Shown: one piece after another, positions 42,689 through 54,226 of the stretch | Layout: every line of letters starts with the position of its first letter | Position numbering within the stretch: the stretch's first letter is position 1 | Assembly: GCF_029945885.1 (NCBI RefSeq) | Contig: NZ_JAQSDK010000013.1 | Span: 62,001 to 126,000 of the forward strand | Direction of reading: 5' to 3' | Length of the DNA: 64,000 bases | Source: Brevundimonas sp. | GTDB lineage: Bacteria; Pseudomonadota; Alphaproteobacteria; Caulobacterales; Caulobacteraceae | Position numbers and translations under genes: made by a program | Notes under the pieces: model-generated | The model's database searches: none | Told to the model about the DNA's origin: nothing | The model's input: only the letters and a program-made list of their open reading frames with translations

Positions 42689-43894
42689 ATGACCAAGATC
42701 CTGATTATCGGTGCCGGCCATGCCGGGGGCTCTGTCGCGGCGCTGCTGCGCCAGTACGGCCATGAGGGGCCGATCATTCTGGCCGGGACCGAGGCTTCAC
42801 CGCCCTATCAGCGGCCGCCCCTGTCCAAGGCCTGGCTGAAGGGCGAGGCGACGGGCGACGACCTGCTGCTGCGTCCGCTCCGCTTCTACGACGAACAGGG
42901 GATCATCCTGCGCACGGGAACCACAGCGACGGCGATCGACCGGGGTGAGAAGCGGGTGCGGTTCGCTGACGGCAGCGTGGAGGGCTATGACGTCCTGGTG
43001 CTGGCGACCGGGTCGACGGCGCGCAAACTGGCCATCCCCGGCGCGGACCGCCCCGACCTGCTGGAGCTGCGAACGCTGGAGGATGCCGAACGGCTGAAGG
43101 CCGCGCTGCGTCCCGGCGTCCGGCTGGCCGTGGTCGGCGGTGGCTATGTCGGGCTGGAGGCGGCGGCCTCGGCGCGGGCCCTCGGGGCCGAGGTCGTCGT
43201 GCTTGAACGGATGGACCGGGTGCTGGCGCGGGTGGCGTCCGAGACCCTGTCGACCTTTTTCACCGCCCTGCACCGGACCCATGGCGTCGATATCCGCACC
43301 GGGGTCGAGGTCACGGCCTTCGAGGACGGCGGCGTGCGGCTGGTCGACGGCTCAAAGGTGGCGGCGGACGTGATGCTGGTCGGGGTCGGGGGGCTGGCCT
43401 GCGACGGCCTGGCGCGCGCGGCGGGCCTGGTCTGCGACAATGGGTTGGTGGTCGACGAGACGGCGCGGACCTCGGACCCGGCGATCTATGCCGTCGGCGA
43501 CATGACCTTCCGGCCCCTGCCGGTGCACGGGGGGCGGATGCAGCGGCTGGAAAGCGTGCCCAATGCGCTGGAGCAGGCCAAACAGGTCGCCGCCGCCATA
43601 ACCGGCCGCGCCGCACCTGTGCCCGAGGTGCCGTGGTTCTGGTCAGACCAGTATGAGGTCAAATTGCAGATCGCCGGCCTGCCCCATGATGCCGACCGTC
43701 AGCTTGTGAGAGGCGATCCGGCGGGCGGACGGTTCGCGGTCTTCCATCTGAATGGCGACCGGATCGTTTGCGTTGAGGCGGTCAATGCCCCGGCCGAGTT
43801 CATGGGCGGACGTCAGTTGATCGGGCGGGCCACACCGGTCGATCCGGTCAAGCTGGCCGATCCGGAAGTGTCGATGAAGACGGTGGGGCTCTAG
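42689..43894 (+). CDS. FAD-dependent ferredoxin reductase-like oxidoreductase
   Basis: The 401-residue flavoprotein has an N-terminal FAD loop (KILIIGAGHAGGSVAALLRQ), a central NAD(P) loop (RLAVVGGGYVGLEAAASA), the ATGSTAR motif and IYAVGDMT near the C-terminus. This is the pattern of ferredoxin/rubredoxin reductases serving oxygenases or P450s. A C-terminal reductase domain (VPWFWSDQYEVKLQIAGLP) supports this. ATG 42689 gives MTKILIIGAG; upstream in-frame codons add non-family residues. No ferredoxin or oxygenase gene lies nearby, so the electron acceptor is unknown. Confidence 0.88.
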   Translation: MTKILIIGAGHAGGSVAALLRQYGHEGPIILAGTEASPPYQRPPLSKAWLKGEATGDDLLLRPLRFYDEQGIILRTGTTATAIDRGEKRVRFADGSVEGYDVLVLATGSTARKLAIPGADRPDLLELRTLEDAERLKAALRPGVRLAVVGGGYVGLEAAASARALGAEVVVLERMDRVLARVASETLSTFFTALHRTHGVDIRTGVEVTAFEDGGVRLVDGSKVAADVMLVGVGGLACDGLARAAGLVCDNGLVVDETARTSDPAIYAVGDMTFRPLPVHGGRMQRLESVPNALEQAKQVAAAITGRAAPVPEVPWFWSDQYEVKLQIAGLPHDADRQLVRGDPAGGRFAVFHLNGDRIVCVEAVNAPAEFMGGRQLIGRATPVDPVKLADPEVSMKTVGL

Positions 43895-43906
43895 AGCGAG
43901 AGCGGC

Positions 43907-46213
43907 CTAGGCTGTCCGGACCGCGACCTCGGCGACGACCGGCCCGTCGAGCCGCTGGATCAGGGCGGCCAGGGGCATGGGCCGACCGATCAGATAGCCC
44001 TGGGCCATGTCGCAGCCCATGCCGCGCAGCAGGGCGAGAGCGGTCGGGGTCTCGACCCCCTCGGCCGTGACCCGCAGGCCGAGGCCGTGGGCCAGATCGA
44101 TCGTCGATTTCACCAGCAGGCCGTCCCGGGCCGACTGGTCGAGAGTCAGGATGAAGCTCTTGTCGATCTTCAGCTCGTCGGCGCGGATCTGCTTCAGATA
44201 GGCCAGGGAAGACAGGCCCGAGCCATAGTCGTCGATCGAGACGGCAACCCCGGCCGCGGCGAAACGGTCGATGATGGCCAGGGCCACCTCGGGATTGTCC
44301 ATCACGGCGGTCTCGGTGATCTCGAAACAGAGGCGGGCGTCGGACGCCGCGATCTCGGCCAGGGCAAAATCGGCGAAGCTGTTGTCGGCCAGCAACCGGC
44401 CCGAAATATTGATCGAGAGGGTCAGGTCGTGGCCGGCGGTGCGCAGGGCCGCGTGATCACGGATCGCCTGGCGGATGACCCATTCGGTCAGCGGGCGGAT
44501 GTGGCCGGTTTCCTCGGCCATGGTGACGAACAGGTCGGGCGAGACCACGCCACGGCGCGGGTGGGTCCAGCGGGCCAGGGCTTCGACGGCGGTTACGGCC
44601 TCGGCGCGGAAATCATATTTGGGCTGGTAGTTGAGCGAGAACTCGCCATTGCGCAGCGCCTCCATCAGCTCGCTGATCAACGACAGATTGCCGCCCGGAT
44701 CGCCATAGGCGCGGCTGTCGAAAATCGCCGTCGGACGGCGGACGGCGCGGGCCTGGTCGACGGCGACGGCGGCGCGGTCGACGGCCGAAGCGATGTTCGG
44801 ATCATTGCGGCCGGTACAGGACAGACCGGCCGTCAGGGCGATGTCTACCGGAGCCCCGTTCAGCAGGATCGGGGTGTCAGCCGCTTCACAGAGGGCTTCA
44901 GCCAGGGCCTCTGCGGCCTCGTCGTCGGCGGCCTCGATGATCAGACCCAGGGCCCCGGCTCCGACGCGGGCCATGGCGGCACCTTCACTGAGGGCGGACA
45001 GCCTCTGGCCCAGCACACCCAGCAGGCGGGCCATGGAATCATAGCCGATGGCGTTGCGGACCACCTCGAAGCGATCGACGCTGAACAGAATGACCCAATC
45101 CCCGTCCTTCGCCGCCGCGCGGCGTTCGAGCGCCAGGCGGTTGGGCAGGCCGGTTTCCTGATCATGCAGGGCCATATGGGTGAGGCGGGCCTCGCGGTCG
45201 CGGATATCACCGGCCATCACGTTGAAATTGGCCGCCAGCCGTCCGATTTCGTCGCTGGAGGTAACCGGCACCTCGGCGTGTTCACCCTGTTGAAGGCGAT
45301 GCACGGCCTTGTCGAGCGCCGAAATCGGCCGGGTCAGGCCCAGGGCCAGGGTCCAGGTGCCGATCAGCAGAACTGCCAGGCCGGCACTACCGATCGCCGA
45401 CAGCCAGTATAGCAGGGCGCTGTAGGGCCGCATCGCCAGCTTCATCGGATAGGTCAGAAGCAGGGCTGCAGGCGCGGCGGGATCGAAACTGGGCAGGGGG
45501 CGCACAAGGGTCATCGCCTCCCCCTCGGCCGTGCGGATCGTGCCGGCCCGACCATCGTCGCGGACCATGATGTCGGCGATTGGCACAGCCCCCGAGGGGG
45601 CCGCGGCGGCGTCGTGCCAGCCGTCGGTGCCATGGCTCAGGATTCGGGCCGTCAGGGGAATGGCCGACAGACCCTCGAGCTGCTGCAGCTGACCGGCGTC
45701 GAGCCTCCGGGCGAAGACCACCCAGCCGATCAGCATCGGTGCCATTACCGGGGTCGCGACCGCCTGATAGGGCTGGCCGTTGATAGTCAGGACGCCCGCG
45801 TCGATGCCGCGGGAGCCGAGCCCGGAAAAGAGGGCGTCGCGCGAGGCCTCGTCGAGGGTCAGGCCGGTGGCCGTGGCACGACCGTCGATGCCGATTATCA
45901 GGGCTCCGTCGACATTCTGGCGAGCGCGAAGATTGTCGAGGGCGGAACGGATGCGGGGCTCGTCGCCGGTGGTGAAGGCCCGGCGGAAGCCGTCATCGTG
46001 GGCCAGAACAGCCGCGCCCTGACGCAGTTGGGCCGACCCGGACTCCCAGACCTGGGCGTACACGGCACCGGAGGCGGTCATTTCGCTCAGCACGACCTGG
46101 CGGGCGCTGGCGGTGACGGCCGTGACCACGGCGAGGGCAACCAGCAACAGGGCCGCCGCGAACAGGCCGGTGTAGAGCACAGCCAGTCGGGTGCGCAGGT
46201 GTCGGAAACTCAT
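43907..46213 (-). CDS. Membrane c-di-GMP phosphodiesterase (EAL) with degenerate GGDEF
   Basis: The roughly 768-residue protein has a transmembrane helix near its N-terminus, a periplasmic sensor region of about 230 residues, a second helix (about 264-291), HAMP, GGDEF and EAL domains. The GGDEF signature is replaced by VGAGALG (about 418), so cyclase activity is unlikely. The EAL domain is intact: VEALARW (about 545), [28 protein letters not shown] and AEGVET. It should degrade c-di-GMP in response to an outside cue. ATG 46213 is likely; ATG 46225 is also possible. Confidence 0.9.
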   Translation of the reverse strand: MSFRHLRTRLAVLYTGLFAAALLLVALAVVTAVTASARQVVLSEMTASGAVYAQVWESGSAQLRQGAAVLAHDDGFRRAFTTGDEPRIRSALDNLRARQNVDGALIIGIDGRATATGLTLDEASRDALFSGLGSRGIDAGVLTINGQPYQAVATPVMAPMLIGWVVFARRLDAGQLQQLEGLSAIPLTARILSHGTDGWHDAAAAPSGAVPIADIMVRDDGRAGTIRTAEGEAMTLVRPLPSFDPAAPAALLLTYPMKLAMRPYSALLYWLSAIGSAGLAVLLIGTWTLALGLTRPISALDKAVHRLQQGEHAEVPVTSSDEIGRLAANFNVMAGDIRDREARLTHMALHDQETGLPNRLALERRAAAKDGDWVILFSVDRFEVVRNAIGYDSMARLLGVLGQRLSALSEGAAMARVGAGALGLIIEAADDEAAEALAEALCEAADTPILLNGAPVDIALTAGLSCTGRNDPNIASAVDRAAVAVDQARAVRRPTAIFDSRAYGDPGGNLSLISELMEALRNGEFSLNYQPKYDFRAEAVTAVEALARWTHPRRGVVSPDLFVTMAEETGHIRPLTEWVIRQAIRDHAALRTAGHDLTLSINISGRLLADNSFADFALAEIAASDARLCFEITETAVMDNPEVALAIIDRFAAAGVAVSIDDYGSGLSSLAYLKQIRADELKIDKSFILTLDQSARDGLLVKSTIDLAHGLGLRVTAEGVETPTALALLRGMGCDMAQGYLIGRPMPLAALIQRLDGPVVAEVAVRTA

Positions 46214-46380
46214 CACCCGGGGCATCAGAACGAACCGGCCGGAGCGCAACAGCCGTTGGGCACGGTGCGATGACCGGCCGGACCACGGCGACCCATAATC
46301 AGGTCAACAGCCTGCGTCAGCGTCATGATCGACGCGTGAACGGCAGGGGCGAGCGCGATACGCATGCCATCCGCTGTAAA

Positions 46381-46398
46381 CCGACTTGATGAAGTCGG
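46381..46398 (-). terminator. Terminator after the TonB-dependent receptor gene
   Basis: CCGACTT and AAGTCGG (seven-base perfect arms) flank a GATG loop. On the minus strand the stem is followed by TTT, about 55 bases past the receptor stop. The short stem and T-run make it moderate. Confidence 0.5.
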
Positions 46399-46451
46399 GG
46401 TGAATCCCGCCGGACTATTGAGCCCGGGGCCACAGCGCCGGCCCCGCCGGT

Positions 46452-48479
46452 CTACCGCGTCAGCCGCAGGCCCAGACCCAGGCTTCGCGGCGGGCCGAAG
46501 CCGGTGACGCCGGTTGCCGTCTGCGACACCTCGATATCGGCGTCGAACAGGTTTTCGGCCGCCAGCCACAGGCTGGTGCCGGGTGCCACGGTCCAGTCGA
46601 CCCGCAGGTCCAGCGTCGTCGCCGGGGCCAGGGTGCGGCTGTTCAGATCATCATCGAAACGGCGGCTTTCGAAATGAACCGTGCCGCCCACGATCAGCCG
46701 CGGGGAGGCCAGCCAGTCCAGTCCGGCGGTCGCACTCCAGATCGGGGCCTGGGCCGGGCGCAGGCCGGTCAGTTGCGGAGCCTGCCCCCCCCCGTCGAGA
46801 CGGGCGTCCGTCACCGAAAGGGCCGACCGTAGACGCAGGCCGGTCGACAGTTGTCGCTCGGCCGTCAGTTCCAGCCCGGTCGCGGTGACGGTCCCGGCGT
46901 TCTGACGCTGGCGCAGAACCCCGCCGGCGGGGACGAACCCGGCGCGGGGGAAGGTCGCCGGCCCGGCCCCGATCGTGACATTGACGACCGCGTCCTCGAT
47001 CACATTGCGGAACAGGGTCACGGTCCAGCCACCATCCTCGCCGGCGCGCGACAGACCTGCCTCGATGCCGGTCAACCGTTCGGGAACCAGGTCGGCATTG
47101 GCCTCGGTCAGGTCATTCCCGACCCGGAACGGACGATAGAGTTCGTTCAGGGTCGCGGGCCGGAAGCTGGAATAGGCCGCGGCCCGGACGGCATAGTCTC
47201 GCCCGAGGTCGCGACGGGCGGCGAAGCGGGCGCTGGTCACGGTGCCGGAGCGGTCGGGGTCGGTCTCGTCGAGCGTGGGCAGACCGGTGGTCAGGTCGCG
47301 TTCCAGCCGGCGGCCGTTTTCGCTGGCCCAGTGATCGAGCCTGAGCCCCCCGGCCAGCAGCCAGTCGCGGCCGCGCCAGGCCCCCTCGCCATAGGCTCCG
47401 GCCACGGTGGTCTCGCCGCCGGCGCTACGACTGCGGGTAAAGCCGGCCCCGAGGTTGCGGGAGCGTTCATTGGTCTCGCCCTCGGCACTGCGGGCATCGA
47501 GGCCCAGTTCCCACTCCAGCCGGCCGCCCGCGACGGCCACGCCGGTGCGACGCAGGGCGGCATTCATACCCCGGCCGGTGGCCGGGGTATGAAACTGGTC
47601 ATTGGCGGCCGTGGTCGCGCTGCGGTCGACGGTGACCGCCACGGAACCGTTGGTCAGATTGCTGCGCGTCTGCCACGCCTGCAGCCGCCAGCCGGGATGG
47701 CCGGCGGCGGGCTGGCGCGCGAGGGTGGCGCTGAGGCTGGAGCCGGAGGCATTGGCGCGGGCACCCGCCAGGCCCGATCCGCGATCCTCCTCCCAGGACG
47801 AGGCCCGCAGCGACAGGGCGGCCTCCCCCAGCGGCACATCGGCCCGCAAAGCGGCGCTGCGGGCATCGAGATCGAGGGGCGTGTCGGCGGCCCCGGCCTG
47901 ATCGCCGCGGACCGGGATATAGCCGTCGCTGCTGTCATACAGGCCCGAGGCGACCAGCCGGATCGGGCCCAGATCCATGGTCGCCGATCCTGCGAGGCGT
48001 TCACCGTCGTGGCTCGAGACGCTGGTGTCCAGAACCCCGCCCGCGCCGTCGCGTTCACGCAGGACGATGACCCCGGTCAGGGCACCGGCCCCATAGGGTC
48101 CGGCCCCGGCACCGCGCACGATGTCGAGGCTGTCGAGACTTTCCGGCGCGACCCTCGACCAGATGACCCAACCGCCGAACGGATCATTCAGCGGCACGCC
48201 GTCGAGGGTGACCAGGGTGCGGCCGGCCCCCGACGGCGCGATGGCGCGCAACGAGATGCCCTGGGTTGTCGGATTGGCTGACAGGCTGGACGTCCGGCGG
48301 AAAAGGGACACCGCAGGCACCGACGCCACGGCCTCGTCGAGGCGCAGGGCGCTGCCCAGGGTCTCGTCGTCCAGCCGCACCACCGAAAAGGCGGCCTCAC
48401 CGGCGGCGGGCGGCAGGCGCGCGGCGGTGATGATGACTTCGGGAAGCGGAGCGGGTGGAAGCTGAATCATGAGCAGCAT
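46452..48479 (-). CDS. TonB-dependent outer-membrane receptor
   Basis: The 675-residue protein has a TonB-box-like PEVIITAAR, a plug domain (TQGISLRAIAPSGAGRTLVTL, PYGAGALTGVIVL) and a 22-strand-type barrel. It ends in the receptor signature (ENLFDADIEVSQTATGV) and a terminal hydrophobic-Arg strand. The size suits siderophore, cobalamin or small-molecule uptake; the ligand is unknown. The N-terminus is odd: MLLMIQLPPAPLP is too short for a normal signal peptide, and a stop lies 12 codons upstream. It follows the hybrid kinase gene by 33 bases on the same strand. Confidence 0.87.
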   Translation of the reverse strand: MLLMIQLPPAPLPEVIITAARLPPAAGEAAFSVVRLDDETLGSALRLDEAVASVPAVSLFRRTSSLSANPTTQGISLRAIAPSGAGRTLVTLDGVPLNDPFGGWVIWSRVAPESLDSLDIVRGAGAGPYGAGALTGVIVLRERDGAGGVLDTSVSSHDGERLAGSATMDLGPIRLVASGLYDSSDGYIPVRGDQAGAADTPLDLDARSAALRADVPLGEAALSLRASSWEEDRGSGLAGARANASGSSLSATLARQPAAGHPGWRLQAWQTRSNLTNGSVAVTVDRSATTAANDQFHTPATGRGMNAALRRTGVAVAGGRLEWELGLDARSAEGETNERSRNLGAGFTRSRSAGGETTVAGAYGEGAWRGRDWLLAGGLRLDHWASENGRRLERDLTTGLPTLDETDPDRSGTVTSARFAARRDLGRDYAVRAAAYSSFRPATLNELYRPFRVGNDLTEANADLVPERLTGIEAGLSRAGEDGGWTVTLFRNVIEDAVVNVTIGAGPATFPRAGFVPAGGVLRQRQNAGTVTATGLELTAERQLSTGLRLRSALSVTDARLDGGGQAPQLTGLRPAQAPIWSATAGLDWLASPRLIVGGTVHFESRRFDDDLNSRTLAPATTLDLRVDWTVAPGTSLWLAAENLFDADIEVSQTATGVTGFGPPRSLGLGLRLTR

Positions 48480-48512
48480 CCTAGGGCAGGTGCCGCCGGA
48501 TTGCGCGGGGGA

Positions 48513-50114
<1,602 letters not shown>

Positions 50115-50184
50115 GCACGCCCTCTACTGACGGAGGACGGTCTAACGCGGTGATCTTAACGACCGATTTTCCGAAAGTGAATGT

Positions 50185-50213
50185 TTTACAATGCTTTTTC
50201 GTATAATTGTCAG
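50185..50213 (-). promoter_or_regulatory. Candidate promoter of the hybrid kinase gene
   Basis: On the minus strand CTGACA (50213-50208) and TGTAAA (50190-50185) are spaced 17 bases apart in an unusually AT-rich stretch before the kinase start. This resembles a housekeeping -35/-10 pair. It is the only such region near the gene. Confidence 0.35.
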
Positions 50214-50229
50214 CGATCGGACGGTGTTT

Positions 50230-51627
50230 TCAGCTCCGTAGGCGTGCCAGCAGGCCGGCGGCGAAGGTCGACAGGGTGTCGTCGCGCGCGCCCATGATGA
50301 TGATGCGGTCGCCGGGCCGCGCCAGGGCGATCAGCCGGTCCCCGCAGGCGTCGCGGGTCGGCAGGGCCTCGGCGCTGGCTCCCGCGGCGCGGATCCCGGC
50401 GGCGATGTCCTCACTGCCGACGCTGCGGTCGGTGGTGCCGCCGTAATAGACCGGCTCGGGCATCAGCAGGATGTCGTCGGCCTGCATGCGGGCGGCGAAG
50501 ACCTGGATGAACTCACGCCTCATCAGTTTCAGTGGCCCGAAGCCATGCGGCTGGAACAGGATCAGCAGACGGCCGGGAAAGGCGTGCAGGGCGTCAAGGG
50601 TGGCGGCGATCTTGTCGGGGTTATGGGCGAAATCGTCGAGGATGGTGACGCTGGCGGCCGTGCCGACCACCTCCATGCGACGGCGGATGCCGGCGAAGGT
50701 CGCGAGCGTCGCGACGGCCTCGGCCAGCGGCACGCCCAGGGCGCGCACGGCCCCGAGGGCGGCGAGGGCATTGGCGACATTGTGGGCCCCGGGAACGTTC
50801 AGGGTGACCGGGATGCGGTCGTTGCCGGGGCGCTCGATCAGGTCGAATTTCATGCCCGCCGGAAGCGGTCGCAGGTCGTGGGCCGACAGGTCGGCGGCGG
50901 CGTTGTTGATCGAGAAGGTCACCGCCTTGCCCGTGTCCAGTCCGGCGGCGAGGTCGGCGGTCCCGGCATTGTCGAGGTTGAGCACGGCGGTACCGGCCCG
51001 GCCGGCGAAGCCGCCGAACAGGTCGCGCAATTCCTCCATCGACTTGTGATCGAGCGAAATGTTGGAGACCACGGCCACGGTCGGGACGTAGCGGGCGATG
51101 GACCCGTCGGACTCATCGACTTCGGACACGAACAGGTCGGGTCCGCCGATCAGGGCGCTGGCGAACGGGTGATCGGCGTCGACGAAATTGGTCATCACCG
51201 CCCCGTTCATCACCGTGGGCCTGCGACCGGCGCGGTCGAGGATCCAGGCGATCATGCCGGTGATGGTCGACTTGCCGCTGGTCCCGGCCACGCCGACGGA
51301 CTGCGGGGCGGCATTGAACAGCTGCGACAGCAGTTCGGGACGGGTGACAATCTGCGCCCCGACGCGGCGGGCGGCGGCGATGTCGGGCACCGTGTCCTCG
51401 ACCGCGCCGGTGGCGACGACGATCTGATCGCCACTGGTCAGGCCCGAGCCGTCCTGGGGATGGAGGGTGACGCCATGGGCAGACAGCCAGGCGAACTTGT
51501 CCGGCGTCCGGCCCTGGTCGCGCGAGCGGTCCGAGCCCGCGATCCGGCCGCCGCGGCTCTGGACAATCATGGCCAGGGGCAGCATGCCGGAGCCGCCGAT
51601 GCCGCAGAAGAAATAGGTGTTGGCCAT
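50230..51627 (-). CDS. Mur ligase family protein, Mpl/MurC-like
   Basis: The 465-residue protein has a MurC/Mpl-type N-terminal loop ([16 protein letters not shown]), the ATP loop [17 protein letters not shown] and the later [20 protein letters not shown] and [14 protein letters not shown] motifs. Mpl reattaches recycled murein tripeptide to UDP-MurNAc; MurC adds L-Ala. A divergent LD-carboxypeptidase gene nearby favours a recycling role. ATG 51627 ([12 protein letters not shown]) is chosen; a longer in-frame form overlaps the opposite-strand gene at 51748. Ser in GTSGKST replaces the usual His. Confidence 0.83.
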   Translation of the reverse strand: MANTYFFCGIGGSGMLPLAMIVQSRGGRIAGSDRSRDQGRTPDKFAWLSAHGVTLHPQDGSGLTSGDQIVVATGAVEDTVPDIAAARRVGAQIVTRPELLSQLFNAAPQSVGVAGTSGKSTITGMIAWILDRAGRRPTVMNGAVMTNFVDADHPFASALIGGPDLFVSEVDESDGSIARYVPTVAVVSNISLDHKSMEELRDLFGGFAGRAGTAVLNLDNAGTADLAAGLDTGKAVTFSINNAAADLSAHDLRPLPAGMKFDLIERPGNDRIPVTLNVPGAHNVANALAALGAVRALGVPLAEAVATLATFAGIRRRMEVVGTAASVTILDDFAHNPDKIAATLDALHAFPGRLLILFQPHGFGPLKLMRREFIQVFAARMQADDILLMPEPVYYGGTTDRSVGSEDIAAGIRAAGASAEALPTRDACGDRLIALARPGDRIIIMGARDDTLSTFAAGLLARLRS

Positions 51628-51747
51628 GATGCTGACTAGGACGGTTCCGGGCGGGGGAAAAGAGGCCGGGGGACGGAAGTTCTTCGGCTTTCGGAAAACG
51701 ATGCCCTGTCCTAAGCTTGAGGCTGGCCCAATGAGACAGACACGCTG

Positions 51748-52101
51748 ATGACGCCTTCGCCGCCTCCATCGATCGCATCCCGCATTCTGGACGTGGTCTT
51801 TGGAGAAAAGGGAACGCCTGAAGAGGCCGGGCTGCCGCCGAAATCGATCCGGCTTGCCTTTGTAATTGTCATGGGCCTGCTGTTCGCAGTCTGGCTGCTC
51901 TTGGTGTTTGGTAGTTGGGGCTGGTTGCCGATCGATCGTGATTCCATTCCGACCTGGAGACAGCTTCCGACCTGGGGGAAACTGGCCTTCTTCGGGATGC
52001 TTCTGCTTGTGCAGCTCGCGCAGCTTCAAGTTCAGCGCCACTACAAACATCGCGCCGATCGGACCCGGATGTCCGACGGTGGGCAGGACGACCAGCCATG
52101 A
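51748..52101 (+). CDS. Small membrane protein, unknown function
   Basis: A 117-residue protein with two hydrophobic helices (about residues 35-56 and 75-93) and a charged, hydrophilic C-terminus. Its stop overlaps the ATG of the LD-carboxypeptidase as ATGA, which supports a real, coupled gene. Base composition is lower in GC than that of its neighbours. I recognise no domain; a link to murein recycling is suggested only by position. Confidence 0.65.
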   Translation: MTPSPPPSIASRILDVVFGEKGTPEEAGLPPKSIRLAFVIVMGLLFAVWLLLVFGSWGWLPIDRDSIPTWRQLPTWGKLAFFGMLLLVQLAQLQVQRHYKHRADRTRMSDGGQDDQP

Positions 52102-52919
52102 AGATCGGCATCGTCAACGCCAGTTCGCGGCTGGACCCGGCCCGGGCCGAGGCGGTCCAGGCCTGGTTCGCCGGCCATATTCCCGACGGTTCCGTCTCGG
52201 CGGTCTTCCACCCGGCCAGCTTCGGCAAACACGGCCATTTCGGCGGCGATGACGCCAGCCGGGCCAGTGCCTTTGTTGAGTTCGCCAATGACCCGCGGCT
52301 GGACGCGGTGTGGTTCGCACGCGGCGGCTATGGCGCGTGCCGGATCGCCGAGGCGGTGCTGCCACGCCTGACCGGGGTGGCCCGCAAGAAACGCTATCTG
52401 GGCTATTCCGACGCCGGCAGCCTGCTGGCCGGGCTGTACCGGGCGGGCTTTCCCCATGTGGCGCACGGCCCCATGGCCTCGGACTCGGTGCGCCATGACG
52501 AGACGGCCTGGCGGGCGGTGAACTGGCTGGTCAGCGGCGACCCGACATCGCTGGAGCCATCGCTGGCCGATGATCCGCGTCCGGCCGTGGCCTTCAACCT
52601 GAGCATCCTCGACGCCCTGGTCGGCACCTATCTGGAGCCGGACCTGACCGACCATGTGCTGATGCTCGAGGATGTGTCCGAGCCGCTGTACCGGATCGAC
52701 CGGATGATGTTCCACCTGACCGCCCAGCCGTCGATTCGTCGGGTGGCGGGAATCCGGATGGGGCGGGTCTCGGCCGTCGTCGAGAACGATCCTGATTTCG
52801 GCATGACGGCCGAGGAGATCGCCCGCTACTGGTGCGCGCGATCGGGCATTCCGTATCTTGGAACCGCCGACATCGGCCATGACGGCGGCAACAAGATCGT
52901 GCCCTTCGGTCCGCGTTAA
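52098..52919 (+). CDS. ldcA: LD-carboxypeptidase (peptidase S66)
   Basis: The enzyme trims the terminal D-Ala from murein tetrapeptides in the cytoplasm, producing the tripeptide used by Mpl. The 273-residue S66 protein has the nucleophile Ser in [13 protein letters not shown] (about residue 102), the preceding [13 protein letters not shown], and the catalytic His in [13 protein letters not shown] near the C-terminus. It is coupled to the upstream membrane-protein gene and diverges from the Mur ligase. It converges on the zinc-peptidase gene with a four-base overlap. Confidence 0.9.
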   Translation: MKIGIVNASSRLDPARAEAVQAWFAGHIPDGSVSAVFHPASFGKHGHFGGDDASRASAFVEFANDPRLDAVWFARGGYGACRIAEAVLPRLTGVARKKRYLGYSDAGSLLAGLYRAGFPHVAHGPMASDSVRHDETAWRAVNWLVSGDPTSLEPSLADDPRPAVAFNLSILDALVGTYLEPDLTDHVLMLEDVSEPLYRIDRMMFHLTAQPSIRRVAGIRMGRVSAVVENDPDFGMTAEEIARYWCARSGIPYLGTADIGHDGGNKIVPFGPR

Positions 52920-53764
52920 ACCCCGGAGAAGGTATCGCAGACGGCGGGATCGCCGGACTGGTAGCCGCGACGCAGCCAGTCAACGCGCTGGGCCGAGGTG
53001 CCGTGGGTGAAGCTTTCGGGACTGACCCGACCGCCGCCGCGCTGCTGCAGGGTGTCATCGCCGATGGCGTTGGCGGTCTTCATCCCCTCTTCCAGATCGC
53101 CGGATTCGAGGGCCACGGCACCGTTGGACACGGCGGCGGCATTGGCGGCCCAGACCCCGGCATAGCAGTCAGCCTGGAGCTCGAGGGCCACGGAATAGCG
53201 GTTGGATTCGGCCTCGCCGGTGGCGCGCTGCTGGGCGGCCTGGACCTGTTGCGAGGCCCCGGTCAGGGTCTGGACGTGATGGCCGAACTCATGGGCGATG
53301 ACATAGGCCCGGGCGAAGTCGGCCCCGGAAGCACCCAGCTGGGTCTCCATGTCGCGCCAGAAGCCGAGGTCGAGATAGACCGTCGAATCGCTCGGGCAGT
53401 AGAAAGGACCCATCGCGGCCTGACCGAAGCCGCAGCCGGTGTTGGTGCCCTGTTCATAGAGAACGACGCGCGGGGCCTCGTAGCCCTGCAGGTTGGCGGT
53501 CCAGACGTCATTGATATTGGCCCCGATCACGTCGACGAACTGGCCGGCCTGGTCGTCGGGGGTGCCGGTGCGACCAGCCTCCTGGGTGCCGGTACCGCCG
53601 AACTGGCTGGCCAGCTGGGTCGTGGTCGACGGGTCGATGCCGAAGACGAAATAGCCGATGGCCGCCAGCACCATGACGCCGATTCCGCCGCCCGCCATGG
53701 CCCCGCCGCCCATGCCGCGCCGGTCCTCAATGCCGCCACCGCGACGTCCACCCTGCCAACGCAT
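52916..53764 (-). CDS. Neutral zinc metallopeptidase, YpfJ family
   Basis: The 282-residue protein starts with the family-typical MRWQGGRRGGGIEDRRG, then a transmembrane helix (about 28-46). A zinc-peptidase domain follows with HEFGHHVQ (about residue 158) and the third-ligand region ELQADCYAGVWA (about 193). The C-terminal FTHGTSAQRVDWLRRGY is also typical. It should be membrane-anchored and face the periplasm; substrates are not established. Its stop overlaps that of ldcA on the other strand. Confidence 0.92.
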   Translation of the reverse strand: MRWQGGRRGGGIEDRRGMGGGAMAGGGIGVMVLAAIGYFVFGIDPSTTTQLASQFGGTGTQEAGRTGTPDDQAGQFVDVIGANINDVWTANLQGYEAPRVVLYEQGTNTGCGFGQAAMGPFYCPSDSTVYLDLGFWRDMETQLGASGADFARAYVIAHEFGHHVQTLTGASQQVQAAQQRATGEAESNRYSVALELQADCYAGVWAANAAAVSNGAVALESGDLEEGMKTANAIGDDTLQQRGGGRVSPESFTHGTSAQRVDWLRRGYQSGDPAVCDTFSGV

Positions 53765-53844
53765 CTGATCGGTCTCCTGCCCTGCCGTGCTGCAAGCTAG
53801 GCCGGAACGCGGCAGAAGGCCAAGGGATGCAGGCCGGATTCGTC

Positions 53845-54222
53845 CTAGCGCGGGCGGCGATCCAGCCAGTCATCGATCTGGGTCATGCCGCTGACGACGG
53901 CCTCGCGCCGGGCGCGGGCCTGTTCCGGGGTTCCGGTCGTATAGGGGAGATAAGGTTCCGGCGGTGTCGGTTGCCGGGCGGCCTGCAGATCCATCACCCG
54001 CAGTCGGGCCTCCAGCACCTGTTGCCGGGCAAAGGCTTCGCGCTGGTCGGCCTCCAGCCGCAGACGGTCCATCTCATGGCGGTGCTGGTCGGCCTGGTAG
54101 CGGGCCTGATCCGCGGCATTGGACCAGGGCTGGCCGGGCAGGGGCGCGACCTGGGCGGCGGCCGGCAGGGCGCTGGCCATGGCGGCGGCGGCAAGAGCGG
54201 CGGAAGTCACGGACCGGATCAT
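53845..54222 (-). CDS. Exported coiled-coil protein, unknown function
   Basis: The 125-residue protein has a signal peptide cleaved after AAAQ (about residue 24). A helical, charged region follows (RYQADQHRHEMDRLRLEADQ), likely a short coiled coil, then a Pro-rich stretch. It starts five bases after the methyltransferase stop, suggesting cotranscription. No known domain is evident. Confidence 0.75.
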   Translation of the reverse strand: MIRSVTSAALAAAAMASALPAAAQVAPLPGQPWSNAADQARYQADQHRHEMDRLRLEADQREAFARQQVLEARLRVMDLQAARQPTPPEPYLPYTTGTPEQARARREAVVSGMTQIDDWLDRRPR

Positions 54223-54226
54223 GGCT

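Noticed and set aside
46370..46450. Cobalamin-riboswitch-like string (GGGGTGAATCCCGCCGG) after the TonB receptor
   Set aside because: The conserved CCCGCAACTGT core and the GCCACTGG/GGGAAGGC elements are missing, and no gene lies downstream in the matching orientation. The hairpin fits a terminator instead.
46225..46569. 114-codon minus-strand frame between the EAL and receptor genes
   Set aside because: Most of it overlaps the receptor gene in another frame, and the remainder has no conserved character; it also spans the terminator hairpin.
50155..50169. Possible CtrA box (TTAA-N7-TTTT) before the hybrid kinase
   Set aside because: The second half-site has two mismatches, and no supporting GANTC or half-site lies nearby.
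51628..52050. N-terminal extension of the Mur ligase frame
   Set aside because: It overlaps the opposite-strand membrane-protein gene; the Mur family N-terminus begins at [12 protein letters not shown].
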